A model generated the notes under the pieces. It searched no databases. It was given only the letters and a program-made list of their open reading frames with translations, and had not been told where the DNA came from. Position numbers and translations under genes: made by a program. DNA of 64,000 nt from Actinomadura spongiicola (GTDB taxonomy: Bacteria; Actinomycetota; Actinomycetes; Streptosporangiales; Streptosporangiaceae): positions 310,001-374,000 of the forward strand of contig NZ_QVNQ01000001.1 in NCBI RefSeq assembly GCF_003432485.1. Direction: 5' to 3'. Shown piece after piece: positions 52,030-60,123 of this stretch; the first letter of the stretch is position 1, and every line of letters starts with the position of its first letter.

Positions 52030-52479
52030 ATGAACGCCTTCCCGCCCGCCGCCTCCACCGAGGAGGCCATCCGACACTTCGCGGCACGCCTGTCCTTCGA
52101 GACGGACGTGTCTGACGTGGCCGCCCAAATGACTAGCCACGACATCGTGGTCATCGACACACGCAACACCCAAAGCTGGGACCAAGGACACATCCCCGGC
52201 GCCCTCCACCTTCCGACCGCCGAGATCGCGGAACGCGCCGCGTCCCTCGTCCCCACCGGCGCGACCGTGGTCGTCTACTGCTGGGGACCCGGCTGCAACG
52301 GCGCCACTAAGGCCGCGCTGGAGTTCGCGAAGCTCGGCCATCCGGTCAAGGAGATGATCGGCGGATTCGAGTACTGGGCCCGCGAAGGGCTCCCCGTGGA
52401 GACCGCTCCGGGGACCGTCACGCGCCGCTCTCCCGACCCGCTGACCGTGCCTGTCGACGCCGGTTCCTGTGCCTGTTGA
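52030..52479 (+). CDS. rhodanese-like sulfurtransferase
   Basis: A 149-residue rhodanese domain protein. TRNTQSWDQGHIPGALHLP is the typical core, and the active-site loop is VVYCWGPGCNGATKAALEF, with the Cys of YCWGPGCN as likely persulfide carrier (the first Cys is at the usual position). The C-terminus ends GSCAC, two more cysteines. Function in sulfur relay or cyanide handling is inferred. The GGAG five bases before ATG 52030 favours this start over ATG 51994. It is divergent from the GlxA-type gene, which may regulate it. Confidence 0.88.
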   Translation: MNAFPPAASTEEAIRHFAARLSFETDVSDVAAQMTSHDIVVIDTRNTQSWDQGHIPGALHLPTAEIAERAASLVPTGATVVVYCWGPGCNGATKAALEFAKLGHPVKEMIGGFEYWAREGLPVETAPGTVTRRSPDPLTVPVDAGSCAC

Positions 52480-52656
52480 GGCCCGATGGGGTGAACGAGC
52501 CGGAATGTTCCCTTAGGGACGGGGCATAACGGGGTACCCCACCGCCGTTAGACTTGAGGAATCATTCTTCGACGCCTCCAGGGCGTCCGGCTCGTCCTTG
52601 CAGCCCACACACTCCGTGGTGCCTCCCGAGACGTGCCCCCTCTCGGAAGGTAATGC

Positions 52657-54156
52657 GTGACCACAGCTGCCCCTGCACCGAACCCGACCCTGCCCGCCGA
52701 CACGGGCGACGAGCGGGTTCCCACGTTCGCCGACCTCGGTATACCGCCGGCGCTGGTGAACACCCTCAGCCGTCAGGGCATCGACAATCCGTTCCCCATC
52801 CAGGCCGCCGCGATCCCCGACATCATGGCGGGACGTGACGTCCTCGGCCGCGGCAAGACCGGCTCCGGCAAGACCCTCGCTTTCGGGCTGCCGCTGCTCG
52901 TCCGTCTCTCCGGCCGCAAGGCCGCCCCCAAGCGCCCGCTGGCGCTGATCCTCGTCCCCACCCGCGAGCTGGCCCAGCAGGTCCAGAAGAACCTGGAGCC
53001 GCTCGGCCGCGGCCTCGGACTGCACTTCAAGACCGTCATCGGCCAGACCTCCATGTTCAAGCAGATCGACGCGCTGCGCCGCGGCGTCGAGGTCCTGGTC
53101 GCCACGCCCGGACGGCTCAAGGACCTGATGCGGCAGGGCGCCTGCGACCTGTCCGACATCGAGATCGCGGTGCTGGACGAGGCCGACCACATGGCCGACA
53201 TGGGCTTCCTGCCCGACGTCACCGACATCCTCGACGCCGCCAAGCCCGGTGGGCAGCGACTCCTGTTCTCCGCGACCCTCGACAAGGACGTGGACGTCCT
53301 CGTCCGGCGGTACCTCCACGACCCGGTCACGCACGCGATCGGCCCGGTGGACGAGTCCGTCGACACGATGGAGCACCACCTCCTCCTCGTCGCGCCGAAG
53401 GAGAAGGCCGCCATCACCGCCGAGATCGCCAACCGTGAGGGCCGGACGATCCTGTTCGCCCGCACCAAGCACGGCGTCGACCGGCTCGCGAAGCAGCTCG
53501 TCCAGGCCGGTGTCCGCGCGGCGGGCCTGCACGGCGGCAAGAGCCAGGGGCTGCGCACCCGCACCCTCGCCGAGTTCCGCGAGGGCTCCATCAGCGTGCT
53601 CGTCGCCACCGACGTCGCGGCCCGCGGCATCCACGTCGACGACGTGTCGCTCGTCATGCACGTCGACCCGCCCGCCGACCACAAGGACTACATGCACCGC
53701 GCGGGCCGCACCGCGCGGGCCGGCGAGCACGGCACCGTCGTCACGCTCGTCCTGCCGCACCAGGTGCGCTCCACGTCCGCGATGACGCGCCGCGCCGGGA
53801 TCGAAGCGCCCCGCGTCCGGGTCACCACCGGGGACGAGGAACTGGTCAGGCTGACCGGTGCCAGGCCGCCGTCCGGCATCCCGATCGAGGGCCCGATCAT
53901 CCCGGAACGTCCGCGCCGCGAGGGCGGACGAGGCCGCCCGGGTGGACGTCGCGGCGGCCGCGGCCCCCGCTCGTTCGACCGCAAGGACGGCCGTCGCGGC
54001 TCCCACGAGCGCCGCGAGGGCGACCACCGAGGCTCTTACTCCGGCAACGGCGAACGCCGCGGCGGCCCCCGCACCACCAGCGGCTCCCACGGCAACCGCC
54101 GAGGCAACGGCCCCTACAACTCCGACCGCCGCGACAAAACCGCCCGCCACAACTGA
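52657..54156 (+). CDS. DEAD-box RNA helicase
   Basis: A 499-residue helicase. The Q motif (TFADLGIPPALVNTLSRQGIDNPFPIQ) is followed by motif I RGKTGSGKTLAF, Ia PTRELAQQ, Ib TPGRLKDL, II VLDEADHM, III SATL, V ATDVAARGIHV and VI HRAGRTARAG. The C-terminal 85 residues are Arg/Gly-rich (RRGGRGPRSFDRKDGRRG), an RNA-binding tail. DEAD helicases unwind RNA in cold adaptation and decay. GTG 52657 follows GGAAGG. A 100-base leader with a -10-like TAGACT at 52549-52554 precedes it. Confidence 0.93.
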   Translation: MTTAAPAPNPTLPADTGDERVPTFADLGIPPALVNTLSRQGIDNPFPIQAAAIPDIMAGRDVLGRGKTGSGKTLAFGLPLLVRLSGRKAAPKRPLALILVPTRELAQQVQKNLEPLGRGLGLHFKTVIGQTSMFKQIDALRRGVEVLVATPGRLKDLMRQGACDLSDIEIAVLDEADHMADMGFLPDVTDILDAAKPGGQRLLFSATLDKDVDVLVRRYLHDPVTHAIGPVDESVDTMEHHLLLVAPKEKAAITAEIANREGRTILFARTKHGVDRLAKQLVQAGVRAAGLHGGKSQGLRTRTLAEFREGSISVLVATDVAARGIHVDDVSLVMHVDPPADHKDYMHRAGRTARAGEHGTVVTLVLPHQVRSTSAMTRRAGIEAPRVRVTTGDEELVRLTGARPPSGIPIEGPIIPERPRREGGRGRPGGRRGGRGPRSFDRKDGRRGSHERREGDHRGSYSGNGERRGGPRTTSGSHGNRRGNGPYNSDRRDKTARHN

Positions 54157-54543
54157 CCCACGACGCCCTGCCCGCCCACCATCCCGGGCAGGGCGCCGGG
54201 GCTCTACTCCGACGCCGACGAGCGGCGCGGTGGAGGCGCCTCGGCTCGGGCGGCGGTTCTCGCGGCGACCGCCGAGGCAACGGCCCCTTACAACTCTGAC
54301 CGCCGCGGCCAAACGGCCCACCACAACGGACCCATCGGCCCTCTGCCCGACCGCTTCTGGGCATGGCGCTGGGGCTCTACTCCGGCCGTGGTGAGCGGAG
54401 TGCTGGCGACCCGGCACGGGCGGCAGTTCTCACGACATTCGGCGGGCGGAGGCCCGTGTAACTCTGCCCGCCGCGGCCTAACGGCCCGCCACAACGGACC
54501 CATCGGCGCTCTGCCCGACCATCTCTCGGGCAGGGCGTTGGGC
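54031..54543 (+). repeat. three degenerate tandem copies of the helicase 3' end
   Basis: Units of about 170 bases begin with GGCTC(T)TACTCCG at 54031, 54200 and 54373. The first is the real helicase C-terminus, stop and terminator. The next two repeat the same order (CGAGGCAACGGCCCCTTACA, then ACCACAACGGACCCATCGG, then a GGGCAGG stem), but are diverged and lack an open frame. They fill the 387-base gap to the acetyltransferase gene. Confidence 0.75.
54165..54194 (+). terminator. terminator after the DEAD-box helicase
   Basis: GCCCTGCCCG (54165-54174) pairs perfectly with CGGGCAGGGC (54185-54194), nine bases after the helicase stop. Degenerate copies of this hairpin occur further right with the tandem repeats. 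Confidence 0.75.
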
Positions 54544-55335
54544 CTATCCGGCCTCTTCGCTGAGTACGCCGCCGTCACGGGAATCGGCAGGGCCTTCCCC
54601 GTCCCGGACGATTTGAAGACCGTCGACGCCGGGCATCGGTAGCGACGTGAGGTCGTCCAGGGATGCCATCGGGGCGCCTCGCAACGGTGGCTGCCAGCTC
54701 TCTCCGTCATGTCTGCGCAGGATCTTGGCGGGCACGCCGCCGATGACCGCGTGGTCGGGGAACTCGCCGCGGACGACGGCGCCGCCCGCGACCGCGACGT
54801 TCCGGCCGAGGCGGGTGCCCGGCAGGATGATCGCGGCGGTGCCGATCCAGCAGCCGTCGCCGATCACGACCGGGTTGTTCTCCGGCCACTGCCGTCCGAT
54901 GGGCGTGTCCAGATCGCCGTACGTATGGTTCTGATCAGTGATGTACACGTTCGGGCCGGTGAACACGTCATCGCCGATCTCGATCGACTGGTGGCCGACG
55001 ATGTGCGTCCCGCGTCCGATCGAGCAGCTCCGGCCGATGCGGACGATGACGTCCGGGCCGAGGTCGAGGCCCGGCACGAATCCCGCCGAGATCGTCACAT
55101 GCGTTCCGACGAGCGTGTGGTCGCCGATCGAGATCCACGGCTCGCCGTAGATGGCGCCGACGGGAAACCCGATGCACGCGCCCTCCCCCAGGTACGCGAA
55201 CTTCCGGCCACCGGGTGTCTGCGGGGTGATCTCACCGTGCCGTCGGACCCACTCCCAGACATGATGCACGGCCCGGTGGACACCCTGGCGTGCCTGCGCC
55301 GCCACCTCACGCCGGAACGAGTGTCTCCGCGACAT
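54544..55335 (-). CDS. left-handed beta-helix acyltransferase
   Basis: A 263-residue hexapeptide-repeat acetyltransferase-type enzyme. The middle and C-terminus show the repeated hexapeptide pattern (LGPDVIVRIGRSCSIGRGTHI, VVIGDGCWIGTAAIILPGTRL, VGRNVAVAGGAVVRGEFPDHAVIGG), with the loop HQSIEIGDDVFTGPNVYITDQNH and the ending PAKILRR. Members transfer acyl groups to sugars or amines (maltose/galactoside acetyltransferase-like). An N-terminal extension of about 60 residues is helical. The start is uncertain: ATG 55335 or GTG 55344. A CCGGTA-N6-TACCGG inverted repeat (55349-55366) sits just upstream and may be an operator. Confidence 0.85.
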   Translation of the reverse strand: MSRRHSFRREVAAQARQGVHRAVHHVWEWVRRHGEITPQTPGGRKFAYLGEGACIGFPVGAIYGEPWISIGDHTLVGTHVTISAGFVPGLDLGPDVIVRIGRSCSIGRGTHIVGHQSIEIGDDVFTGPNVYITDQNHTYGDLDTPIGRQWPENNPVVIGDGCWIGTAAIILPGTRLGRNVAVAGGAVVRGEFPDHAVIGGVPAKILRRHDGESWQPPLRGAPMASLDDLTSLPMPGVDGLQIVRDGEGPADSRDGGVLSEEAG

Positions 55336-55375
55336 GGCGTTCACCGTACCGGTAGGTAGTTACCGGAGGCGGCGC

Positions 55376-55413
55376 GGCGGAGGGCCCGGCCTTCCGTGGC
55401 CGGGCCCTCCGCC
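55376..55413 (-). terminator. terminator of the 55433-55915 gene
   Basis: GGCGGAGGGCCCGGCC (55376-55391) pairs perfectly with GGCCGGGCCCTCCGCC (55398-55413) around the loop TTCCGT, 20 bases after the gene's stop on the minus strand. Confidence 0.8.
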
Positions 55414-55432
55414 GAAACCTACTCAGGACGGC

Positions 55433-55915
55433 TCAGTGCGGCGACTGAACCTGACCGTCGACGTCGGAACCGCTGACGGTCATGGAGTCGGCCGAGGTGG
55501 CGTCCGCCGCGTGCTCATCGGAACCCTTGGTCAGGTCGCGGAGGGCACCGCGCCGGGTCGCCACCGCACCGGCCACGCCGACGGCCGCGACCACCCCCAT
55601 CATCGTCATGAGGCCGCCACGCCCGGGCTTCGCCGGTTTCGGCGGCTCCACCCGATGGGCGACATCGCTCAGGAACGAGCTCACCCGCGGAGCCAGCCCG
55701 GTCTCCACATACCGGGCGGCGCGCTGGAGCCTCGGTGCGCTCCAACCACGGACGATCATGACCCGCTCACCCGCGACGGGCATGATCCGCTCCGCCGCCG
55801 AAGACGCCCCCTGTCGGCACAGTTCGGCGCCTTGCCGGGCCGCGTCCTGGGCGCGCCCGATCGGCGACCGCACGTCCTCCGGCGGCTTCCGACGGATATT
55901 GATCATTAGGGACAC
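55433..55915 (-). CDS. membrane-associated protein of unknown function
   Basis: A 160-residue protein. An N-terminal helical, Arg-rich region (RRKPPEDVRSPIGRAQDAARQGAELCR, shortened) and a segment WSAPRLQRAARYVETGLAPRVSSFLSDVAHR precede one hydrophobic stretch (GLMTMMGVVAAVGVAGAVA) and an acidic tail. It resembles actinobacterial DUF-type proteins with one membrane segment near cyclophilin genes, but I assign no family. GTG 55915 has GGGAGG five to six bases upstream and was chosen over ATG 55906. It is divergent from ppiA. Confidence 0.7.
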   Translation of the reverse strand: MSLMINIRRKPPEDVRSPIGRAQDAARQGAELCRQGASSAAERIMPVAGERVMIVRGWSAPRLQRAARYVETGLAPRVSSFLSDVAHRVEPPKPAKPGRGGLMTMMGVVAAVGVAGAVATRRGALRDLTKGSDEHAADATSADSMTVSGSDVDGQVQSPH

Positions 55916-56067
55916 GCTAACCTCCCTGTTTGCGAGGTCCTGTCATGCAGCCTTCCCAGAGACCGGGGGGTAAACCCTGAACACGCGACCGTTCGATTAC
56001 TCTGCGTGACATATTCGGGCATGACGGAGCCCGCCGCATCACCATCACCGAAATACGAGGAGAGAGC

Positions 56068-56592
56068 GTGGCCAACGAGATCTTCGCGAGGCTGAACACG
56101 TCCCTGGGCGCGATCGTCGTCCAGCTGTACCCGGAGCAGGCGCCGGAGACGGTGGCGAACTTCGTCGAGCTGGCCGAGGGCACCAGGACCTGGCATGATC
56201 CACGGACCGGCCAGAAGTCGAACGCGCCGCTCTACAACGGCACGATCTTCCACCGCGTCATCAGCCAGTTCATGATCCAGGGCGGTGACCCGCTGGGCAC
56301 CGGCACCGGCGGCCCCGGCTACGAGTTCAAGGACGAGTTCCACCCCGACCTGACGTTCAACAGGCCGTACCTGCTGGCGATGGCCAACGCCGGGCCCGGA
56401 ACCAACGGCTCCCAGTTCTTCATCACGCTCAGTGTCGGCCACACCCAGCACCTGACCGGGCGGCACACCATCTTCGGCAAGGTCATCGAAGGCACCGACG
56501 TCGTCGACCGGATCGGGAAGGTCGAGACCGGCCGCCAGGACCGTCCGAAGACGGACGTCGTTCTGGAGTCGGTGACGATCGAACGGCGTTAG
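56068..56592 (+). CDS. ppiA: peptidyl-prolyl cis-trans isomerase, cyclophilin type
   Basis: A 174-residue cyclophilin without a signal peptide, so cytoplasmic. Core motifs are HTSLGAI-like NTSLGAIVVQLY, FHRVISQFMIQGGDP (active-site Arg/Phe), GPGTNGSQFFITL and HTIFGKVIEGTDVVDRI. It speeds prolyl peptide isomerisation during folding. This gene, followed by rhomboid and crgA, is conserved near the origin in actinobacteria. The GTG 56068 is preceded by AGGAGAGA. Divergent from the 55433 gene. Confidence 0.95.
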   Translation: MANEIFARLNTSLGAIVVQLYPEQAPETVANFVELAEGTRTWHDPRTGQKSNAPLYNGTIFHRVISQFMIQGGDPLGTGTGGPGYEFKDEFHPDLTFNRPYLLAMANAGPGTNGSQFFITLSVGHTQHLTGRHTIFGKVIEGTDVVDRIGKVETGRQDRPKTDVVLESVTIERR

Positions 56593-56632
56593 TCGTTCAC
56601 AGGGTGAGAACCCGCGACGGCCGGAGTCCCAG

Positions 56633-57529
56633 ATGAGCACAGAACAGAGTCATCCGTCCGAAACCTCGGTGCCGACCTGTTACCGGCATCCGGGGCGGGA
56701 GACGTACGTGCGCTGTACCCGGTGCGACCGCTACATCTGCCCGGAGTGCATGCGGGACGCGGCCGTCGGGCACCAGTGCGTCGAGTGCGTCCGCGAGGGC
56801 AACCGTGGCGTCCGCACGGCCGTTCCGCGGACTCCGGTCGGGGCGCGGGCCGCCGCGTCGACCACGCCGGTCGTCACGTACACGCTCATCGGCGCCTGCG
56901 TGGCCGCCTACCTCGCCGAGCTGGCGTCGTGGAACGTCGTGTGGGAGTTCATGATGCTCGGCCGCGCCATCATGCCCGACGGGGAGGTCGGCGGCGTCGC
57001 CGAGGGCGAGTGGTACCGGCTGTTCACCGCGATGTTCCTGCACCAGCGCGGTGGGACGTTCGGCGTCACGCACATCCTGTTCAACATGTGGTTGCTCTGG
57101 GCGGTCGGCCCGGCGTTGGAACAGGTGCTCGGACGGTGGCGTTTCCTCGCCCTCTACGTGCTGTCGGGCCTGGGCGGCTCGGTGCTGCTGTACATGGTCG
57201 GCGCCCCGCAGTCCTCGGCCGTCGGAGCGTCCGGTGCCATCTTCGGCCTCCTCGGCGCGTACTTCGTCCTCGGCCGCGCGCTGGGCCGCCCGGTCGGGTC
57301 CATCGTGTTCCTGCTGGTGATCAACCTGGTGATCACGTTCTCGGTGCCGAACATCTCCTGGGAGGGACACGTCGGCGGGCTCGTCGTCGGCGCGGCCCTG
57401 GCCGCCGCGTACGGCTACGCGCCGTCCGCCCGGCGGAACCTGTTCCACATCGGGGCGCCCGTCCTCGTCTTCGTGTTGCTGACGGCCCTCGTCCTGCTCA
57501 GAACGGCGGAACTGAACCCGACGCTCTAG
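56633..57529 (+). CDS. rhomboid family serine protease with N-terminal zinc finger
   Basis: A 298-residue membrane protease. The N-terminus (about 15-60) has a B-box-like zinc finger: CYRHPGRETYVRCTRCDRYICPEC and HQCVEC. The C-terminal six-helix rhomboid core has HILFNMWLLWAVGP, catalytic Ser in GASGAIFGLLGAYF and catalytic His in EGHVGGLVVGAAL. Rhomboids cut proteins within the membrane; the substrate is unknown. The ATG 56633 lies 40 bases after ppiA. Convergent with crgA, with a terminator and DnaA boxes between. Confidence 0.93.
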   Translation: MSTEQSHPSETSVPTCYRHPGRETYVRCTRCDRYICPECMRDAAVGHQCVECVREGNRGVRTAVPRTPVGARAAASTTPVVTYTLIGACVAAYLAELASWNVVWEFMMLGRAIMPDGEVGGVAEGEWYRLFTAMFLHQRGGTFGVTHILFNMWLLWAVGPALEQVLGRWRFLALYVLSGLGGSVLLYMVGAPQSSAVGASGAIFGLLGAYFVLGRALGRPVGSIVFLLVINLVITFSVPNISWEGHVGGLVVGAALAAAYGYAPSARRNLFHIGAPVLVFVLLTALVLLRTAELNPTL

Positions 57530-57535
57530 CCACGG

Positions 57536-57567
57536 ACGCCGCTGCCCGCATTACACGGCAGCGGCGT
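57536..57567 (+). terminator. terminator after the rhomboid gene
   Basis: ACGCCGCTGCC (57536-57546) pairs perfectly with GGCAGCGGCGT (57557-57567), six bases after the rhomboid stop and followed by TCC. It could also end the convergent crgA transcript. Confidence 0.75.
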
Positions 57568-57570
57568 TCC

Positions 57571-57621
57571 TGTGGAAAACCTGGGGAAAGCCGGGGTGGG
57601 AGGTCCCCAGCCTGTGGATAA
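57571..57621. promoter_or_regulatory. DnaA boxes between rhomboid and crgA
   Basis: A perfect DnaA box TTATCCACA lies at 57613-57621 on the minus strand and TTTTCCACA (one mismatch) at 57571-57579 on the minus strand. The 19-mer GTCCCCAGCCTGTGGATAA at 57603-57621 is identical to the one at 12633-12651 in the large cluster. Confidence 0.65.
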
Positions 57622-57628
57622 CTGGCGG

Positions 57629-57886
57629 TCAGCGCCAACGGGTCGACAGGATCACGCCGAAAATGATCGCCGTGAAACCGATGCCGAGGTTCCAGTTGTG
57701 CAGGTCGGTCATGTACGGCACGTCGGTGCCGGTGCTGGCGGTAACGTAGAAGACTGCGATCCAGATCAGGCCGATGAGCCACAGCGCGACCATCGTGGGC
57801 ACCAGCCAGCGCGGGCTGACCTCGGGAGCCTTGGACTTCTGCGGTGGCGTGTAAACGGCCTTCTTGCGCACTTTCGACTTGGCCAC
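57629..57886 (-). CDS. crgA: cell division protein CrgA
   Basis: An 85-residue membrane protein with two transmembrane segments (WLVPTMVALWLIGLIWIAVFYV and NLGIGFTAIIFGVILS) and a basic N-terminus (MAKSKVRKKAVYTPPQKS). CrgA binds FtsZ- and PBP-related divisome proteins in actinobacteria and inhibits Z-ring growth. It begins with GTG 57886. Its position after ppiA and rhomboid and before DUF881 and pabA matches the mycobacterial order. The perfect DnaA box at 57613-57621 starts eight bases past its stop. Confidence 0.95.
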   Translation of the reverse strand: MAKSKVRKKAVYTPPQKSKAPEVSPRWLVPTMVALWLIGLIWIAVFYVTASTGTDVPYMTDLHNWNLGIGFTAIIFGVILSTRWR

Positions 57887-57967
57887 GGTGGATTCGATCT
57901 CCTCGGGCGTCCGGCGGCCGGAGCGCCGGACCGCGCATGGGTGTTTTGTCGGTTAGCGTAGTCGCTG

Positions 57968-58699
57968 GTGTGCAGAGTACGGCTTCCAGCGTGGGGAAGC
58001 ATCATCCCAGTTCTCACGCTCCTTGCGGGGACCCTGTTCGCGGCGAGCGCGAGCACGGCCCGCGGTACGAGCCTGCGCGAGCAGGGCCGCACCCGGATCA
58101 CCGAGCTCATCGCCGCGGAACAACGTGCCATCCGCCAGGAGCGCGCCGAGTACCGGCGGCTCCGCCACGAAGTCGACGGTATCTCTCGCGAGGCCGGACG
58201 TCACGATGCCCGGGTGAAACAAGCCCAGTCCGAGGCGGACCGGTTGGCGACCAACGCCGGATTCACCCCACTCTCCGGCCGGGCGGTGCAGGTCTCCCTC
58301 GACGACGCACCAGCACGTGGTGATCTTCCTAGCGGGGTCCGCCCCGACGACCTCGTCGTCCACCAGGCGGACGTCCAGGCCGTCGTCAACGCGCTGTGGG
58401 CGGGCGGCGCCACCGGGATGCAGATCATGGACCAGCGCGTGATCTCGACGAGCGCCGTCCGTTGCGTGGGCAATACCCTGATCCTCCAGGGCGTCGTGTA
58501 CTCGCCGCCGTTCCGGATCACCGCCGTCGGCGACCCGGCCCGGCTCCACGCGGCGCTCGGCGCGTCCCGCGAGATCGCGATCTACCGCAGGTACGTCCGC
58601 GCCCACGGGCTCGGCTACACGGTACGGACCGTGGAGCGCGCCACATTGCCCCCCTACACCGGCAACGTGACGATGAAGTACGCGACGCCGACCGGCTGA
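57968..58699 (+). CDS. DUF881 family protein
   Basis: A 243-residue protein with an N-terminal membrane anchor (GSIIPVLTLLAGTLFAASAS) and an extracytoplasmic DUF881 domain: a coiled coil (TRITELIAAEQRAIRQERAEYRRL) followed by the beta domain VQVSLDDAP, DDLVVHQADVQAVVNALWAGG, TGMQIMDQRVIS and CVGNTLILQGVVYSPPF. DUF881 proteins sit near pknB/sortase in many Gram-positives; function not established. The GTG at 57968 lies 13 bases after a -10-like TAGCGT, so the mRNA may be leaderless. Confidence 0.9.
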   Translation: MCRVRLPAWGSIIPVLTLLAGTLFAASASTARGTSLREQGRTRITELIAAEQRAIRQERAEYRRLRHEVDGISREAGRHDARVKQAQSEADRLATNAGFTPLSGRAVQVSLDDAPARGDLPSGVRPDDLVVHQADVQAVVNALWAGGATGMQIMDQRVISTSAVRCVGNTLILQGVVYSPPFRITAVGDPARLHAALGASREIAIYRRYVRAHGLGYTVRTVERATLPPYTGNVTMKYATPTG

Positions 58700-58714
58700 C
58701 CGAGAGGACACGAG

Positions 58715-59335
58715 TTGCGGACGATCATCCGTGGCCTGGGCGAACTGTGCATCACCGCCGGACTGATCGTCATGCTCTTCGTCACCTACGAACTGTGGGG
58801 CACCGGCCGCTACACCCAGGCCCAACAAACCCGCCTGGGCGACGAACTCCAGAAGGACTGGCGCAAGGTCACCACGGAACGGGTGAAGCTCGGCAAGGGC
58901 CTCGCGACGATCCGCATTCCCCGCTTCGGCAAGGACTACAACTACGTGATCATCGAAGGCGTCGACCGCGAGGACCTGCGCAAGGGCCCCGGCCACTACC
59001 CCGGCACCGCCCTGCCCGGCCAGGTCGGCAACTTCGTGGTCTCCGGCCACCGCACGACCTACTCCGCCCCGTTCAACCGCCTGGGCGAACTCGACCGCGG
59101 CGACAAAATCCTCATCGACACCCGCGACACGCAGTACGTCTACCAGGTGACCGACCGCGCTATCGTGAAACCGTCGGCGACCGAGGTGACCGCACCCGTC
59201 CCGCGCCATCCGAAGCGGAAGCCCACCAAGCGGATGATCACACTCACCACCTGCCACCCCAAGTACTCCGCCGCCAAACGAATGATCATCTTTGGCGAGC
59301 TGGCCTCGACCCTGCCCCGCGTGGCCAAGACCTAG
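58715..59335 (+). CDS. class E sortase
   Basis: A 206-residue transpeptidase that attaches secreted proteins to the cell wall. An N-terminal transmembrane anchor (LCITAGLIVMLFVTYELWG) is followed by the sortase barrel. The catalytic His is in VVSGHRTTYSAPFNRL, Cys in TLTTCHPKYSA and Arg in AAKRMIIFGE. TLTTC followed by H-P-K-Y is typical of class E sortases of high-GC actinobacteria, which recognise LAxTG-type motifs. The TTG start follows GAGAGGA. It overlaps nothing but lies 15 bases after DUF881 and 9 bases before the next small gene. Confidence 0.93.
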   Translation: MRTIIRGLGELCITAGLIVMLFVTYELWGTGRYTQAQQTRLGDELQKDWRKVTTERVKLGKGLATIRIPRFGKDYNYVIIEGVDREDLRKGPGHYPGTALPGQVGNFVVSGHRTTYSAPFNRLGELDRGDKILIDTRDTQYVYQVTDRAIVKPSATEVTAPVPRHPKRKPTKRMITLTTCHPKYSAAKRMIIFGELASTLPRVAKT

Positions 59336-59344
59336 GAGGCCCTC

Positions 59345-59533
59345 GTGTACGCCTGGATCTGGCGCCGCCTACCGGGCGAGTGGCCGACCAAGACCGCCAC
59401 CGCCCTGGGCCTCGTCATCGCCGTCGCGGCCGTCTTCTGGTACATGATCTTCCCCTGGCTGGAGCCCAAACTCCAGTTCGACCACGGCGTCGTCGACCGC
59501 CCAACGCCCACCAGCTCCACAATCCCCGGATGA
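59345..59533 (+). CDS. small membrane protein
   Basis: A 62-residue protein with a conserved-looking N-terminus (WIWRRLPGEWPTKTATALG), one transmembrane segment (ALGLVIAVAAVFWYMIFPWL) and a short extracellular tail. Proteins of this kind are found between sortase E and pabA in actinobacteria; the function is unknown. GTG 59345 follows AGGAGG. Its stop overlaps the start of the pabA gene (ATGA). Confidence 0.8.
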   Translation: MYAWIWRRLPGEWPTKTATALGLVIAVAAVFWYMIFPWLEPKLQFDHGVVDRPTPTSSTIPG

Positions 59534-60123
59534 CGCCCATGCGCATCCTGATCGTCGACAACCACGACAGCTTCGTCTACAACATCGTCCAGTACCTGCT
59601 CGAACTGGGCGCCGACTGCCAGGTGAAGGACCGCTCGGACGTCACCGTCCAGGACGCCGCGTCCGTAGACGGCGTCCTCCTCAGCCCCGGCCCCGGCCAC
59701 CCCGCCGACGCCGGAGTCTGCCTGGACCTCGTCCACGAAGCCGACCGCCGCAGAACCCCTCTCCTGGGCGTCTGCCTAGGCCACCAGGTAATCGCCCACG
59801 CCTACGGCGCCACGGTCTCCCGCGCCCCCGAACTCCTCCACGGCTACACCAGCGACATAATCCACAACAACCAGGGCGTCTTCCACAACCTCCCCTCCCC
59901 CTTCCCCGCCACCCGCTACCACTCCCTGACCGTCGACCCAAAGACCATCCCCGCCACCCTGCACACAACGGCCCAAACCCCCGAGGGCGTAATCATGGGC
60001 CTCCGCCACCGCACCCGCCCAATCGAAGGCGTCCAGTTCCACCCAGAATCCATCCTCTCCACAGGCGGCCACCACCTCCTGCACAACTGGCTAACCACCT
60101 GCACCCCAACCCCCACCCCCTAA
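59530..60123 (+). CDS. pabA: glutamine amidotransferase, anthranilate/aminodeoxychorismate synthase component II
   Basis: A 197-residue class I glutamine amidotransferase. It starts RILIVDNHDSFVYNIVQYL, has the oxyanion segment LLSPGPGHP, the catalytic Cys in LLGVCLGHQVIAHAYG and His/Glu in VQFHPESILS. It supplies ammonia to PabB or TrpE for folate or tryptophan synthesis. The position between crgA/sortase and pknB matches the mycobacterial Rv0013 locus. The start is ATG 59530, overlapping the upstream stop, or ATG 59539 three codons later. Confidence 0.93.
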   Translation: MTPMRILIVDNHDSFVYNIVQYLLELGADCQVKDRSDVTVQDAASVDGVLLSPGPGHPADAGVCLDLVHEADRRRTPLLGVCLGHQVIAHAYGATVSRAPELLHGYTSDIIHNNQGVFHNLPSPFPATRYHSLTVDPKTIPATLHTTAQTPEGVIMGLRHRTRPIEGVQFHPESILSTGGHHLLHNWLTTCTPTPTP

